Part shown: one piece after another, positions 1 to 9,000 of the stretch | How positions within the stretch are numbered: position 1 is the first letter of the stretch | Layout: each line of letters begins with the position of its first letter | From: CAKSQF01 sp051867915 | GTDB lineage: Bacteria > Bacillota > Clostridia > Oscillospirales > CAG-272 | Assembly (NCBI GenBank): GCA_051867915.1 | Contig: JBJDZJ010000191.1 | Span: 23,206-87,205, forward strand | DNA: 64,000 nt | Direction: 5' to 3' | Position numbers and translations under genes: made by a program | The notes under the pieces: generated by a model | What the model saw: only the letters and a program-made list of their open reading frames with translations | What the model was told of the DNA's origin: nothing | The model's database searches: none

Positions 1-1
1 A

Positions 2-868
2 GTCGATAAGGATTACCTGGGCTACAAGACCTACCGCACCAGCGGTTACGGTTATGTGGGTCTGAACCCCAAATACATTCCCGACATCGAGGTCAGACAG
101 GCGATCATGATGTCCATGAACACCGCTACCATCGTAAGGGATTACTATACATCCGCACTGGCAGAGGTGATCTACCGCCCGATGTCCAGTACTTCCTGGG
201 CATACCCCAAGGATGCAACGGCATATTACACCTGTACCAGAGATAAGAGCGTCATTCAGGATCTGGTCAAGAGCGCAGGATGGACGCTGAACGCCGACGG
301 CGTGTTCGAAAAGGACGGAAAGCTGTTGGAATTCACCTTCACCATCGCCGGCGAGACTGCCGATCACCCGGCATACGCCATGTTCCAGTCTGCCGCCGAG
401 TTCCTCAATGAATGCGGATTCATCATCCATACCACTACCGATGTCAATGCGCTGAAGAAGCTGGCAACCGGCGGTCTGGAGGTATGGGCTGCCGCATGGT
501 CCACCGCCGCCGACCCCGACCTGTATCAGAATTACCATAAGGATTCCAACGCCAACGCCACCAAGAACTGGTACTGCCAGGGAATGCTGGACGATACCTC
601 CGGTCAGTTCGATCAGGAGAAGGTATGGATCAACGAGCTTGCCGAGCTGATCGAGGCGGGCAGAGAGACCAACAACCGTGACGAGCGTACGGCGATCTAT
701 GCAGATGCTATGGACATCATCATGCAGCTGTGCATCGAGCTTCCCACCTACCAGAGAAACGATCTTGCCGTATACAATACGAGAATCATTGACGCCGGCA
801 CCCTGAATCAGAATCCTTCCTATAATGAGGGCGTTGTCAGCAGAATCTGGGATGTCAACTATAACTGA
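2..868 (+). CDS. Peptide ABC transporter substrate-binding protein, C-terminal part (cut by window edge)
   Basis: The reading frame is open from base 2, so the N-terminus, signal peptide and lipobox lie outside the window; 288 residues remain. It reads like the C-terminal lobe of the SBP_bac_5 (DppA/OppA) family: 'GLNPKYIPDIEVRQAIMMSM' is the typical stretch before the hinge, and the end (LPTYQRNDLAVYNTRII) matches the usual 'lP.y.r.d...yn' C-terminus. It should capture oligopeptides or dipeptides outside the cell and pass them to the permeases that follow. The permease gene starts 79 bp downstream after a strong hairpin without a U-tract. The exact ligand cannot be told. Confidence 0.9.
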   Translation, partial: VDKDYLGYKTYRTSGYGYVGLNPKYIPDIEVRQAIMMSMNTATIVRDYYTSALAEVIYRPMSSTSWAYPKDATAYYTCTRDKSVIQDLVKSAGWTLNADGVFEKDGKLLEFTFTIAGETADHPAYAMFQSAAEFLNECGFIIHTTTDVNALKKLATGGLEVWAAAWSTAADPDLYQNYHKDSNANATKNWYCQGMLDDTSGQFDQEKVWINELAELIEAGRETNNRDERTAIYADAMDIIMQLCIELPTYQRNDLAVYNTRIIDAGTLNQNPSYNEGVVSRIWDVNYN

Positions 869-879
869 TACCCAAAGTT

Positions 880-911
880 CCTTTCCCGCCCCGGGGCTCG
901 GGGCGGAAGGG
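880..911 (+). other. Intercistronic hairpin between binding protein and permease genes
   Basis: A GC-rich stem, CCGCCCC (886-892) with GGGGCGG (900-906), extended by a shorter CTT/AAG pairing. No T-run follows, so a full terminator is unlikely. Such hairpins often protect the 3' end of an abundant binding-protein mRNA; that role is inferred. Confidence 0.55.
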
Positions 912-947
912 ATCCAATATCTGAACGAATGAGGATAAAGAAGAAAA

Positions 948-2021
948 ATGTTTAAATATATTTTGAAACGAATTCTGTTATCCCTTTTTATCCTGCTGGG
1001 CGTGTCGTTCATCCTGTATGTTCTGCTGAGATGTATGCCGCTTTCCTATGTGGAAACCAAGTTCTACGGGAGCAATCCCAATGCACAGGACAACTATTCG
1101 GTCCTGCATCAGGAGCTTGCCGACTGCGAACTGGTGGAATCGGATGAAAACGGCCTGCCCATTTACGAAACGGATGAAAACGGAGAGGTCCTTCTTGACG
1201 AGAACGGAATCCCCGTTCCCAAGAGCATGCCCATTCTCAAGGGCTATCTCTCCTGGCTGGTTTCCTGTTTCAAGGGCGATCTGGGAAATTCCTGGAAGTA
1301 CGGCAGACCGGTAGGCGATGTGATCTTCGAAAATATGGGCGTATCCTTCATGATCGCCTTCATTTCGCTGATTCTTGAGCTGATTATCGCCATTCCGCTG
1401 GGTATCAAGAGCGCCTGCAATCAGTACGGCAAGCTGGATTACACGGTCACCGTTCTGACCATGATCGGAATTTCCTTCCCCAGCTTCTTCTTCGGAAGCC
1501 TGATGATTAAATTCTTCTCGGTGGAACTGGGATGGTTCCCCAGCACCGGCATTTCGTCCTCCTGGATTACCGAGAACACCTCCACCTTTACCATCATTAC
1601 CGATATGGCGTGGCATCTGGTTCTGCCTATCTTCGTCATGGTGGTGCTGTCCATCGGATCGGTCATGCGGTATACCCGTACCAATACGCTGGAGGTGCTG
1701 AACGCCGATTACATCCGCACGGCAAGAGCCAAGGGTCTTTCCGAAAAGAAGGTTATCTATAAGCATGTTTTCCGTAACACCATGATTCCTCTGGTCACCA
1801 TGCTCGCCGGAACCCTTCCGGGTCTGTTCGGCGGTGCCATGATTACCGAGACCATTTTCAGTATTCCGGGTATCGGAAAGGCGGCTTACGACGCCCTGTC
1901 CGCAGGTGACATTCCCTTCGTCATGGGCTACAATATGTTTATTGCCGTCCTGACCGTTGCCGGAATCCTGCTGACCGATATTATGTACGCCGTCGTTGAC
2001 CCCCGTGTCAAGCTGTCCTGA
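948..2021 (+). CDS. Peptide ABC transporter permease, OppB/DppB type
   Basis: A 357-residue BPD_transp_1 permease, first of the two membrane subunits of the importer. The N-terminus (ILKRILLSLFILLGVSFILYVLLR) is the classic OppB first helix. The cytoplasmic EAA loop is clear near residues 245-270 (NADYIRTARAKGLSEKKVIYKHVFRN), which docks on the ATPase. Between helix 1 and the core lies an acidic extracytosolic insertion of about 65 residues (DENGLPIYETDENGEVLLDE). It is followed 18 bp later by the OppC-type gene, so the two are surely co-transcribed. The substrate is probably a peptide, inferred from the family. Confidence 0.93.
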   Translation: MFKYILKRILLSLFILLGVSFILYVLLRCMPLSYVETKFYGSNPNAQDNYSVLHQELADCELVESDENGLPIYETDENGEVLLDENGIPVPKSMPILKGYLSWLVSCFKGDLGNSWKYGRPVGDVIFENMGVSFMIAFISLILELIIAIPLGIKSACNQYGKLDYTVTVLTMIGISFPSFFFGSLMIKFFSVELGWFPSTGISSSWITENTSTFTIITDMAWHLVLPIFVMVVLSIGSVMRYTRTNTLEVLNADYIRTARAKGLSEKKVIYKHVFRNTMIPLVTMLAGTLPGLFGGAMITETIFSIPGIGKAAYDALSAGDIPFVMGYNMFIAVLTVAGILLTDIMYAVVDPRVKLS

Positions 2022-2039
2022 CGGGAGGAGGTATTCTGT

Positions 2040-3158
2040 ATGGATGAACAAAACAACAACCTTCCGACCGAGGATGGGGTTCAGATCAACAGCGACGCCG
2101 CCTGCGCAGGCGAAACCGAGGAGGAGACCTTCGTCACTGTTGAGGATGAGCTTCACGGCGAAAATCTCAACGACCGTGTGAAGGTTCTTTCACCCGGAAT
2201 GACCATTGCCAAACGGTTTTTCCGCTCCCGTCTGTCGGTGGTGGGACTGGTGATTCTGGTTCTGCTGTTCCTGTTTTCCTTCGTGGGACCCCTTCTTTCC
2301 CCATGGGGCGAGATGGAGGTGGATGAAACCCCCACAGAGGTTATCAGCACCCTGCCCATCGAATATACGGTGGTCGTAAACGGCGAAGAGGTCGTTCAGA
2401 CTGCCTATGATGTGAACATCAGCATGACCGAGAACAATGTCAAGGGCAAGATCAGCGCAAAGCATTGGCTGGGAACCGATGAAACCGGCAAGGATCTGCT
2501 GACCAGACTGATGTACGGCGGCAGAATTTCGCTGACGCTGGGTCTGATCGTCGTGATTCTGGAGACCATTCTGGGCGTGATTCTGGGCGGTATCGCCGGA
2601 TATTTCGGCGGTTGGGTCGATCAGCTGATTATGAGAGTGGTGGATATCCTCTACTGTATCCCTCAGCTGCCCATTATGCTGATTCTGTCGGCGACCTTTA
2701 CCTCGCTGGGCATCGTGACCATCACCCGTCTGTATCTGATGATGGGCATTCTGACGCTGATCAGCTGGACGGGAATCGCCAGACTGGTCAGAGGCCAGAT
2801 CCTGTCCCTGCGGGAGCAGGAATTCATGCTGGCGGCAAAATGCAGCGGACTTTCGGTTCGCAGAAAGATTTTCAAGCACCTGATCCCCAATGTCCTGCCT
2901 CAGCTGATCGTATCCATGACGCTGGGACTGGGCTCCATTATCCTGACCGAGGCAACGCTGGGATTCCTGGGACTGGGCGCACCTTTGGGTACGGCAACCT
3001 GGGGATCGCTGATCAACTACGCAACCAAGACCGAATACCTGACCAACTATTTCAATTTCTGGGTTCCGCCCGGAATCTGCATCACCCTTGCCATCCTCGC
3101 CTTCAACTTCGTGGGCGACGGACTGCGGGACGCATTTGATCCGAAGGCGAAGAGATGA
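2040..3158 (+). CDS. Peptide ABC transporter permease, OppC/DppC type
   Basis: A 372-residue second permease subunit. The first 60 residues are an acidic cytosolic tail, followed by the OppC_N helix (FFRSRLSVVGLVILVLLFLFSFVGPLLSPWG). The motif 'KHWLGTDETGKDLLTRLMYGGRISL' is the family hallmark, and the EAA loop reads EFMLAAKCSGLSVRRKIFKHLIPN. A strong Shine-Dalgarno (GGAGGAGGT) precedes the ATG. A hairpin with a perfect 12-bp stem separates it from the OppD-type gene. Pairing with the upstream OppB-type subunit fixes its role as half of the membrane channel. Confidence 0.93.
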   Translation: MDEQNNNLPTEDGVQINSDAACAGETEEETFVTVEDELHGENLNDRVKVLSPGMTIAKRFFRSRLSVVGLVILVLLFLFSFVGPLLSPWGEMEVDETPTEVISTLPIEYTVVVNGEEVVQTAYDVNISMTENNVKGKISAKHWLGTDETGKDLLTRLMYGGRISLTLGLIVVILETILGVILGGIAGYFGGWVDQLIMRVVDILYCIPQLPIMLILSATFTSLGIVTITRLYLMMGILTLISWTGIARLVRGQILSLREQEFMLAAKCSGLSVRRKIFKHLIPNVLPQLIVSMTLGLGSIILTEATLGFLGLGAPLGTATWGSLINYATKTEYLTNYFNFWVPPGICITLAILAFNFVGDGLRDAFDPKAKR

Positions 3159-3168
3159 GATTCTTCCG

Positions 3169-3196
3169 GGATAACCGCATAGGAATGCGGTTATCC
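3169..3196 (+). other. Intercistronic hairpin between permease and ATPase genes
   Basis: Perfect 12-bp inverted repeat: GGATAACCGCAT at 3169-3180 and ATGCGGTTATCC at 3185-3196, with loop AGGA. There is no U-tract, so read-through into the ATPase gene is expected. It may mark an RNA processing or stabilising site. Confidence 0.6.
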
Positions 3197-3237
3197 GCCA
3201 AAATCGGAGACTTTTGAAGAAAGGTATGTTCAATCGT

Positions 3238-4512
3238 ATGGCAAAACAGAAATCAAGTCAATCTCATTATATCTCTCACTCGGAGTCCAAGCGGATTGCT
3301 GCCGAGAACCGTGCCGCCTACCGTCGGTATCAGGCAAGGAAAAAGCTGAAAATCGCCGAAAAGGACTATCTGACAAAGATGAAGGATCCGGCAAACCTTG
3401 TGGAATTCGAGGATCTGCATACCTATTTCTATACCGATGCCGGAACGGTCCGTGCCGTCAACGGCGTGACCTTTTCGGTACCTGAAGGGGCTACCGTGGG
3501 AATCGTGGGCGAGTCGGGATGCGGAAAGAGCGTCACCTCGCTCTCCCTGATGCAGCTGGTCATGGGACCCTCGGGGCAGATCGTGTCCGGTTCCATCCGC
3601 TTCCGCACCAATGCCTTCAAACGGGATGCCAAAGGGCGGAAGATCCCCGTATACAGTGGGGACGGTTCCAAAAAGCCGCTGAAAAATGAGTTCGGAGGCA
3701 CCCTCTACGAGATGGAGGAGAAGGTCTACGACATAGCAAAGATGCCCCTGTCCGCTATGCAGAGCATTCGGGGACGGGAGATCGCCATGATCTTCCAGGA
3801 GCCGATGACCTCCCTGAACCCCGTGTTCACCGTGGGAAATCAGCTGGATGAAGTGGCACTGCTCCACATTGAGGGCATTTCCAAGCAGGCGGCAAAGGAA
3901 AGAAGCATCGCCATGCTGGAGAGAGTCGGAATTGCCGATCCGGCGGGCGTATACGAAAAGTACCCTCACGAGCTGTCGGGCGGTATGCGTCAGAGAGTCA
4001 TGATCGCCATGGCGCTGATCTGCTCCCCCAAGCTGATCGTGGCGGACGAACCCACCACAGCGCTGGATGTGACCATTCAGGCGCAGATTCTCGATCTGCT
4101 GCGGGAGATCAAGGAAAAGCAGAAGAGCTCCATTATGCTCATCACCCACGATCTGGGCGTCGTTGCCGAAATGGCAGACTATGTGGTGGTCATGTATGCG
4201 GGCAAGATCATCGAAATGGGCACCACCGAGGATATTTTCGACCATCCCATGCATCCTTATACCATCGGTCTGCAAAAGAGCAAGCCGTCGGTCAGCTCGG
4301 ATGTGGAATCGCTGTACTGTATTCCCGGATTCGTTCCCAATCCCATCAATATGCCCAATTACTGCTACTTCCGGGATCGCTGTGACAAATGCAAAAAGGA
4401 ATGCGCCGGGAAATATCCCGATCTGATCGAAATTACAAAGACCCATAAGGTGTCCTGCTATCTGTATGCAGACGGGCAGAACCGGGAGAAGGGGGAGTCC
4501 GGCAATGGATGA
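3238..4512 (+). CDS. Peptide ABC transporter ATPase, OppD/DppD type
   Basis: A 424-residue ATPase of the importer. Walker A is GESGCGKS (about residues 91-98), the Q-loop IFQEPMTSLNP, the signature LSGGMRQR, Walker B LIVADEPTTALD and the switch ITHDLG. The oligo_HPY C-terminal tail has the Cys pattern CYFRDRCDKCKKEC. Two oddities: a lysine/arginine-rich N-terminal extension of about 50 residues, and an insertion of about 45 residues between Walker A and the Q-loop (FKRDAKGRKIPVYSGDGSKK region). The start is uncertain: TTG 3214 and ATG 3226 are alternatives; ATG 3238 was chosen because AAAGG ends at 3224. It overlaps the next ATPase gene by 8 bases. Confidence 0.92.
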   Translation: MAKQKSSQSHYISHSESKRIAAENRAAYRRYQARKKLKIAEKDYLTKMKDPANLVEFEDLHTYFYTDAGTVRAVNGVTFSVPEGATVGIVGESGCGKSVTSLSLMQLVMGPSGQIVSGSIRFRTNAFKRDAKGRKIPVYSGDGSKKPLKNEFGGTLYEMEEKVYDIAKMPLSAMQSIRGREIAMIFQEPMTSLNPVFTVGNQLDEVALLHIEGISKQAAKERSIAMLERVGIADPAGVYEKYPHELSGGMRQRVMIAMALICSPKLIVADEPTTALDVTIQAQILDLLREIKEKQKSSIMLITHDLGVVAEMADYVVVMYAGKIIEMGTTEDIFDHPMHPYTIGLQKSKPSVSSDVESLYCIPGFVPNPINMPNYCYFRDRCDKCKKECAGKYPDLIEITKTHKVSCYLYADGQNREKGESGNG

Positions 4513-5584
4513 AAATCAGATTCAAACGGTCAGAACCGAAAAGGAAGCCCCTCTTCTGGAGGTTCGACACCTGAAAAAATATTTTCCCGTCAAGACCAGC
4601 CTGACCGGGAAGCCGCTGTCCCTTCTGAAAGCGGTGGACGATGTCTCCTTTACGCTGGAAAAGGGCAAAACCCTCGGTATTGTGGGAGAGTCGGGATGCG
4701 GAAAGACCACCATGGGTCGGACGCTCTTAAGGCTTTATCCCATTACCGACGGTCAGATCTTTTTCAAGGGACAGGAGGTCTCCAAGATCTCCAACCGGGA
4801 GTTCAACAAGCTCCGTCCCCATATGCAGATGATCTTCCAGGATCCCTATGCCAGCCTGTCCCCCCGTCTGACGGTGGGCGAGATCATCGGCGAGGCGGCA
4901 CTGGAGCACGGACTGGTGGATAAGGCGCACTATCGGGAGTATGTGCTGGAGATCATGAGAATGTGCGGCCTTCAGCCCCATTACTACGAACGATATCCCC
5001 ATGAGTTCTCGGGCGGTCAGCGTCAGAGAATCTGCATTGCCCGTGCGCTGGCGCTGAAGCCCGATCTGGTGATCTGCGACGAGCCGGTGTCGGCTTTGGA
5101 TGTGTCCATTCAGGCGCAGGTTATCAACATGCTGAAGGATCTGCAAAAAAAGCTGGGTCTTGCCTATGTTTTCATTTCCCACGATCTGTCGGTGGTCAAA
5201 CACATTTCGGACGATGTGGGAGTCATGTATCTGGGGTCGCTGGTGGAGTACGGCAGTAAGGCGCGGATTTTTGAAAATGCCCTGCACCCCTACACCAAGG
5301 CGCTCTTTTCGGCAGTGCCTGTCCCCGATCTCCATGTGAAGAAGGAGCGGATTGTGCTGAAGGGCAGTATTCCGTCTCCGGTCAATCCCCCTGCGGGATG
5401 CAAATTCCATACCAGATGCGATCACTGTATGGAAATCTGCAAGAGCGTTCCCCCTGTCTACCGGGAGGTGGAGGAGGGTCACTATTGCGCCTGCCATCTC
5501 TATGATGAGATGCCTGCCAAAACGGCAGAAACGGTTGAAAATGCAGAAACAACGGCTGAAAAGCCCACCCATACCGAAGAATAA
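4505..5584 (+). CDS. Peptide ABC transporter ATPase, OppF/DppF type
   Basis: A 359-residue partner of the OppD-type subunit. It has Walker A GESGCGKTT, Q-loop IFQDPYASLSPR, signature FSGGQRQR, Walker B LVICDEPVSALD and switch ISHDLS. The tail carries the oligo_HPY cysteines (CKFHTRCDHCMEIC). The ATG at 4505 lies inside the 3' end of the upstream gene and has GGGGGAG in front, so the two ATPases are translationally coupled. The last 20 residues (AETVENAETTAEK) are low complexity. It closes the importer operon apart from the small gene at 5649. Confidence 0.93.
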   Translation: MDENQIQTVRTEKEAPLLEVRHLKKYFPVKTSLTGKPLSLLKAVDDVSFTLEKGKTLGIVGESGCGKTTMGRTLLRLYPITDGQIFFKGQEVSKISNREFNKLRPHMQMIFQDPYASLSPRLTVGEIIGEAALEHGLVDKAHYREYVLEIMRMCGLQPHYYERYPHEFSGGQRQRICIARALALKPDLVICDEPVSALDVSIQAQVINMLKDLQKKLGLAYVFISHDLSVVKHISDDVGVMYLGSLVEYGSKARIFENALHPYTKALFSAVPVPDLHVKKERIVLKGSIPSPVNPPAGCKFHTRCDHCMEICKSVPPVYREVEEGHYCACHLYDEMPAKTAETVENAETTAEKPTHTEE

Positions 5585-5594
5585 GTTCGGGTTT

Positions 5595-5630
5595 TCCGCA
5601 GATTCGGCCCTTATTGGCTGAATCTGCGGA
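5595..5630 (+). other. Hairpin after the peptide-importer ATPase gene
   Basis: TCCGCAGATTC (5595-5605) pairs with GAATCTGCGGA (5620-5630), with a short inner GCC/GGC pairing. The following bases are GAGAAAAAG, not a T-run, so it is not a convincing terminator; the small gene at 5649 probably belongs to the same transcript. Confidence 0.5.
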
Positions 5631-5648
5631 GAGAAAAAGAGTGAGTCC

Positions 5649-5894
5649 ATGGCAGATAAGAAAAAGAAGAAAAAGGATGATCTGGACACAGAAACCACCT
5701 TTGCCGACATGAATGTGGAGGGGTTTCGGTGGTATCATCCGAAGAAAAAGGAGGGCGAGGAGCTGCCTCCTTTGACAAAGGAAGAGTCCCGTGCCATGAT
5801 GCGGGGAGCGATCAGCGCACTGCTGCCGCTGATTGCGGGGATTCTCGTTGTGATGCTCCTGCTGGTGGGCATTGCCTATCTCTGGCTTGCCTGA
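5649..5894 (+). CDS. Small tail-anchored membrane protein, unknown function
   Basis: An 81-residue protein. The first ten residues are almost all lysine or aspartate (ADKKKKKKDD), the middle is charged, and the C-terminus is one hydrophobic helix of about 25 residues (AISALLPLIAGILVVMLLLVGIAYLWLA) ending at the stop. This predicts a C-tail-anchored protein with its bulk in the cytosol. It lies 64 bp after the OppF-type gene behind a hairpin without a terminator, so it may be an accessory of the importer. I recognise no family; the coding call rests on composition and position. Confidence 0.7.
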   Translation: MADKKKKKKDDLDTETTFADMNVEGFRWYHPKKKEGEELPPLTKEESRAMMRGAISALLPLIAGILVVMLLLVGIAYLWLA

Positions 5895-5904
5895 CGGCTG
5901 AATT

Positions 5905-5932
5905 TTGAAAATGATCCGTTAAAGGGTATTAT
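5905..5932 (+). promoter_or_regulatory. Candidate promoter of the lipoprotein cluster
   Basis: TTGAAA at 5905-5910 and TATTAT at 5927-5932, spacer 16. It would give a leader of about 100 bases before the ATG at 6041. That leader contains short inverted repeats (CCCCTC/GAGGGG around 5942-5958) that match no riboswitch class I know. Confidence 0.45.
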
Positions 5933-6040
5933 ATAGATCTACCCCTCAATGGGAGGGGACCGGATTGCGAAAGCAATTGATTTCGGATAGAGAAACGGGT
6001 TGTTCCATCCGGTGACTGAAGAAAGGTGTGGACAATACAC

Positions 6041-9000
6041 ATGAAAAGCAGAAGAATGACGGCTTGCGTCCTTGTTTTCCTTCTGGCGGGACTGACTGCC
6101 TGTACGGGGAACGGGTCGACAACAACCACGACGGCGGACACCTCCGATGTTTCTGCCACTACGCAGACAGGGCTTCCGCCCGTGACCTCTCCCGTCACGG
6201 CTCCTGTGACCGATACAAAGGAAGAGGGAAAGGTTACGCTGACCTTCGTGGATCAGGCGGGAATCACCTTTGTCTGTGACAAACGCTCGGGCGCGTCGGT
6301 AGAAGAGGGAAGTACGGTATCCTTCAGCCTGCAAAAATCGGTTTTTTATGAAGGAACGCCTGTTGTCACTGCCAACGGGGAAGTTCTGACCCCGTCGGAC
6401 AACAGCTACTCGGTGACTCTGGAAGAGGATACCCGCATTGAGGTAACCGGCATCACGCTGATGGAATCGACCATGGAGGGCGGCGGAACCGACACCACCG
6501 ATCCCTTTATCATTACCTCTCCGGTGGATCTGCTCTTCATTGCAGAGCAGGTCAATGCGGGCAATACCGTTTATTCGGAGGGCTATTACACCCTTGACGC
6601 CGATCTGGATTTTCTGGGCGAGGAGCTTGAAGTCATCGGCGACGGTCGGAATGAGTACGCCTACTTCTCGGGCTACTTCGACGGAGCGGGTCATACGATC
6701 TCCAACTTCCGTCTGACCACCACCAATACCCAGTATGTGGGACTTTTCGGCATTCTTCAGGCCAATGTTTCCAATTCGGTGGGCGGTACGGTTTATATGC
6801 TGAACCTTAAGGATTATACCGTTTCGGCAGAGATCAAGGACGCCTCCATGTTCTGCGGTTCCTTTGTGGGCTACGGTATCGGCGGAAACCTTCTGCTGTG
6901 CAATGCGGAAAACGGTAAAATGGAAATCTACGCCGATTCCAACAATTTCTCTTATGTCGGCGGTCTTATGGGTCTTCAGCAGGCTCTGGATTACAACAAT
7001 ATGAGTTATCTGTCCTCTGTGACCTATTGCGCCTCCGATGTGGATATCAGCTGTCGGGATGGAATGACCTTCAGCGCCGGCGGAATTTCCGGCTATCTTG
7101 CCTGCTCCACCAATCTTGTCGTTGCCTCCATCAATAATTGCTACTTCACCGGTGATGTTCGGGGCGCTATGCGGACGGGCGGCATTACAGGCTATATGTC
7201 TTCCAATACCGGAATCGTCAATTGCTATTCTACCGGAATTGTCGGTGCGCAAAGCTCGGTTTCCGATCATGAGAATTCCGAATATTATTGCTATGCCTAC
7301 GCCGGAGGCGTTGTCGGTTGCGCATCGGAAAACAGTGTGGTTTCCGAGTGCTTTGCCACAGGCACGCTCTATTGCAAGGCGGAACTGGGATCTGCTTATG
7401 AAAAGATCGGCGGGGTTCTCGGCGGTGCGGAACCGGTAACCGAGGGCGCATATACTTCCTATGAGGCAACGGTGTACAACTGCATTTATGCCGAGGGCGG
7501 CACCGACGGGGACCTGAATCTGACCGACGGTGCGACCCTGCGGGAAAAGCTCCACTGGAACGACTGCGACTGGGTCTTCAAGGAAGGCTCCTATCCTACC
7601 GTCAATCTGACGGAGGACAATGAATACAGTTTTGATATCACCTTCAATTTCGATGGGACGGATAATCTGTCGGTTACCGAATTCGATGCCTATATGCCTA
7701 TGTATTTCTGGTACCTTGACGGCAGTCTTCCCACCGGTCTGGTAGGCGACGAAGGAGATACCCGGACATCCTACGGCTATTTCTTCGATCCCGAGCTGAC
7801 GATGCCCCTTCCCGACGGATATGTCCCCACCCATACCATGACCATCTATGCCGCAACTTCCGACTACGCAGAGGTTGCCGGCGAATATGTGATTGTGACC
7901 TCCAATAAGGATCAGACCGTCCGTCTGACCCTGAATACCGACGGCAGCTTTACCTATACCGACGGAGCGACCCTTCTGACCTCCTACTTCCGCTACGACG
8001 GGCAGACGCTGGTCTTCGCAGACGCCCGCTTCGGACGATATGCCGAGAATACCCTCTCGATGGAAAAATATCAGTTTGTCGACTTCATGGGCAGAGTCAA
8101 GGACGGAAAACTGACGATTTTCGGCGGAGTTGTCAACGATGATACCGAGTCGGTCACCCTGTTTACCGAGAAGAATCCCCTGATTGCGCTGTCCGTTGAG
8201 AAGATCCTGACCGGCGCCTATCGGTCAGGGAACATCCTGTACACCTTTGCTCCCGACGGAACGGGAACACGGACGGTCGACGGCATGGTCAGCGACTTTA
8301 CCTACACCCGGGATCAGAATGCCTTTGTTGTGACCCTCGGAGACAAGACGCTGTCCGGCAGTATTTCGGGTGATAAGCTGACACTGGACGGAGGGGCGCT
8401 TACACCGAGCGACGCTTATATGGGCAGCTGGACCGTAAACTCCAAGGCGAACAAGGTCTTCACCTTTGACGGAGCGGGCGGCTGGAGCTATGAATACTAC
8501 GGCTATCTGACTTCCGCCGGCAAGACGGTTCTGGAACGGAAATCGGGCAGTTATACCGTCAATTATGACGGAAGCCTTACCCTTTCGGGAGATTTCGGCG
8601 GAAATGCGAAATTTACCGACGGTACGCTCTCTGTCACGACCACAGAGGGCAGTTATACCTGCTACCGTCAGGGAAGCTACTACGGAACATGGGTATATCC
8701 CGATTACGGCATGACCCTTTACCTGTACGGAATCGGGGAAAGCGGAGAAGGAATCGCCCGTGTGGAATATCTCTATGACAACGGAACGGTGGAATTCTAC
8801 GATCTGACCTATTCGATGGATAATCTGATCCCCGGTGTGATCTGCATCTATTACGACATGGATGTCTTCGGTTATCTTTCCTATGTCCCGGGTTCCGATA
8901 CTTTGAACGCCACCGTTTATGTGGGACCGCTTGCCGTCTTCATGCAGAATGTCAGCCTCTGTCGGGAGGATGAATTCAAGGGTCAGTGGATCAGCGAAAA

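Noticed and set aside
880..911. Terminator between binding protein and permease genes
   Set aside because: The stem is strong but there is no T-run, and the following genes are obvious parts of the same transporter.
5933..6040. Riboswitch in the leader of the large lipoprotein
   Set aside because: Only short inverted repeats are visible and no known conserved core was recognised.
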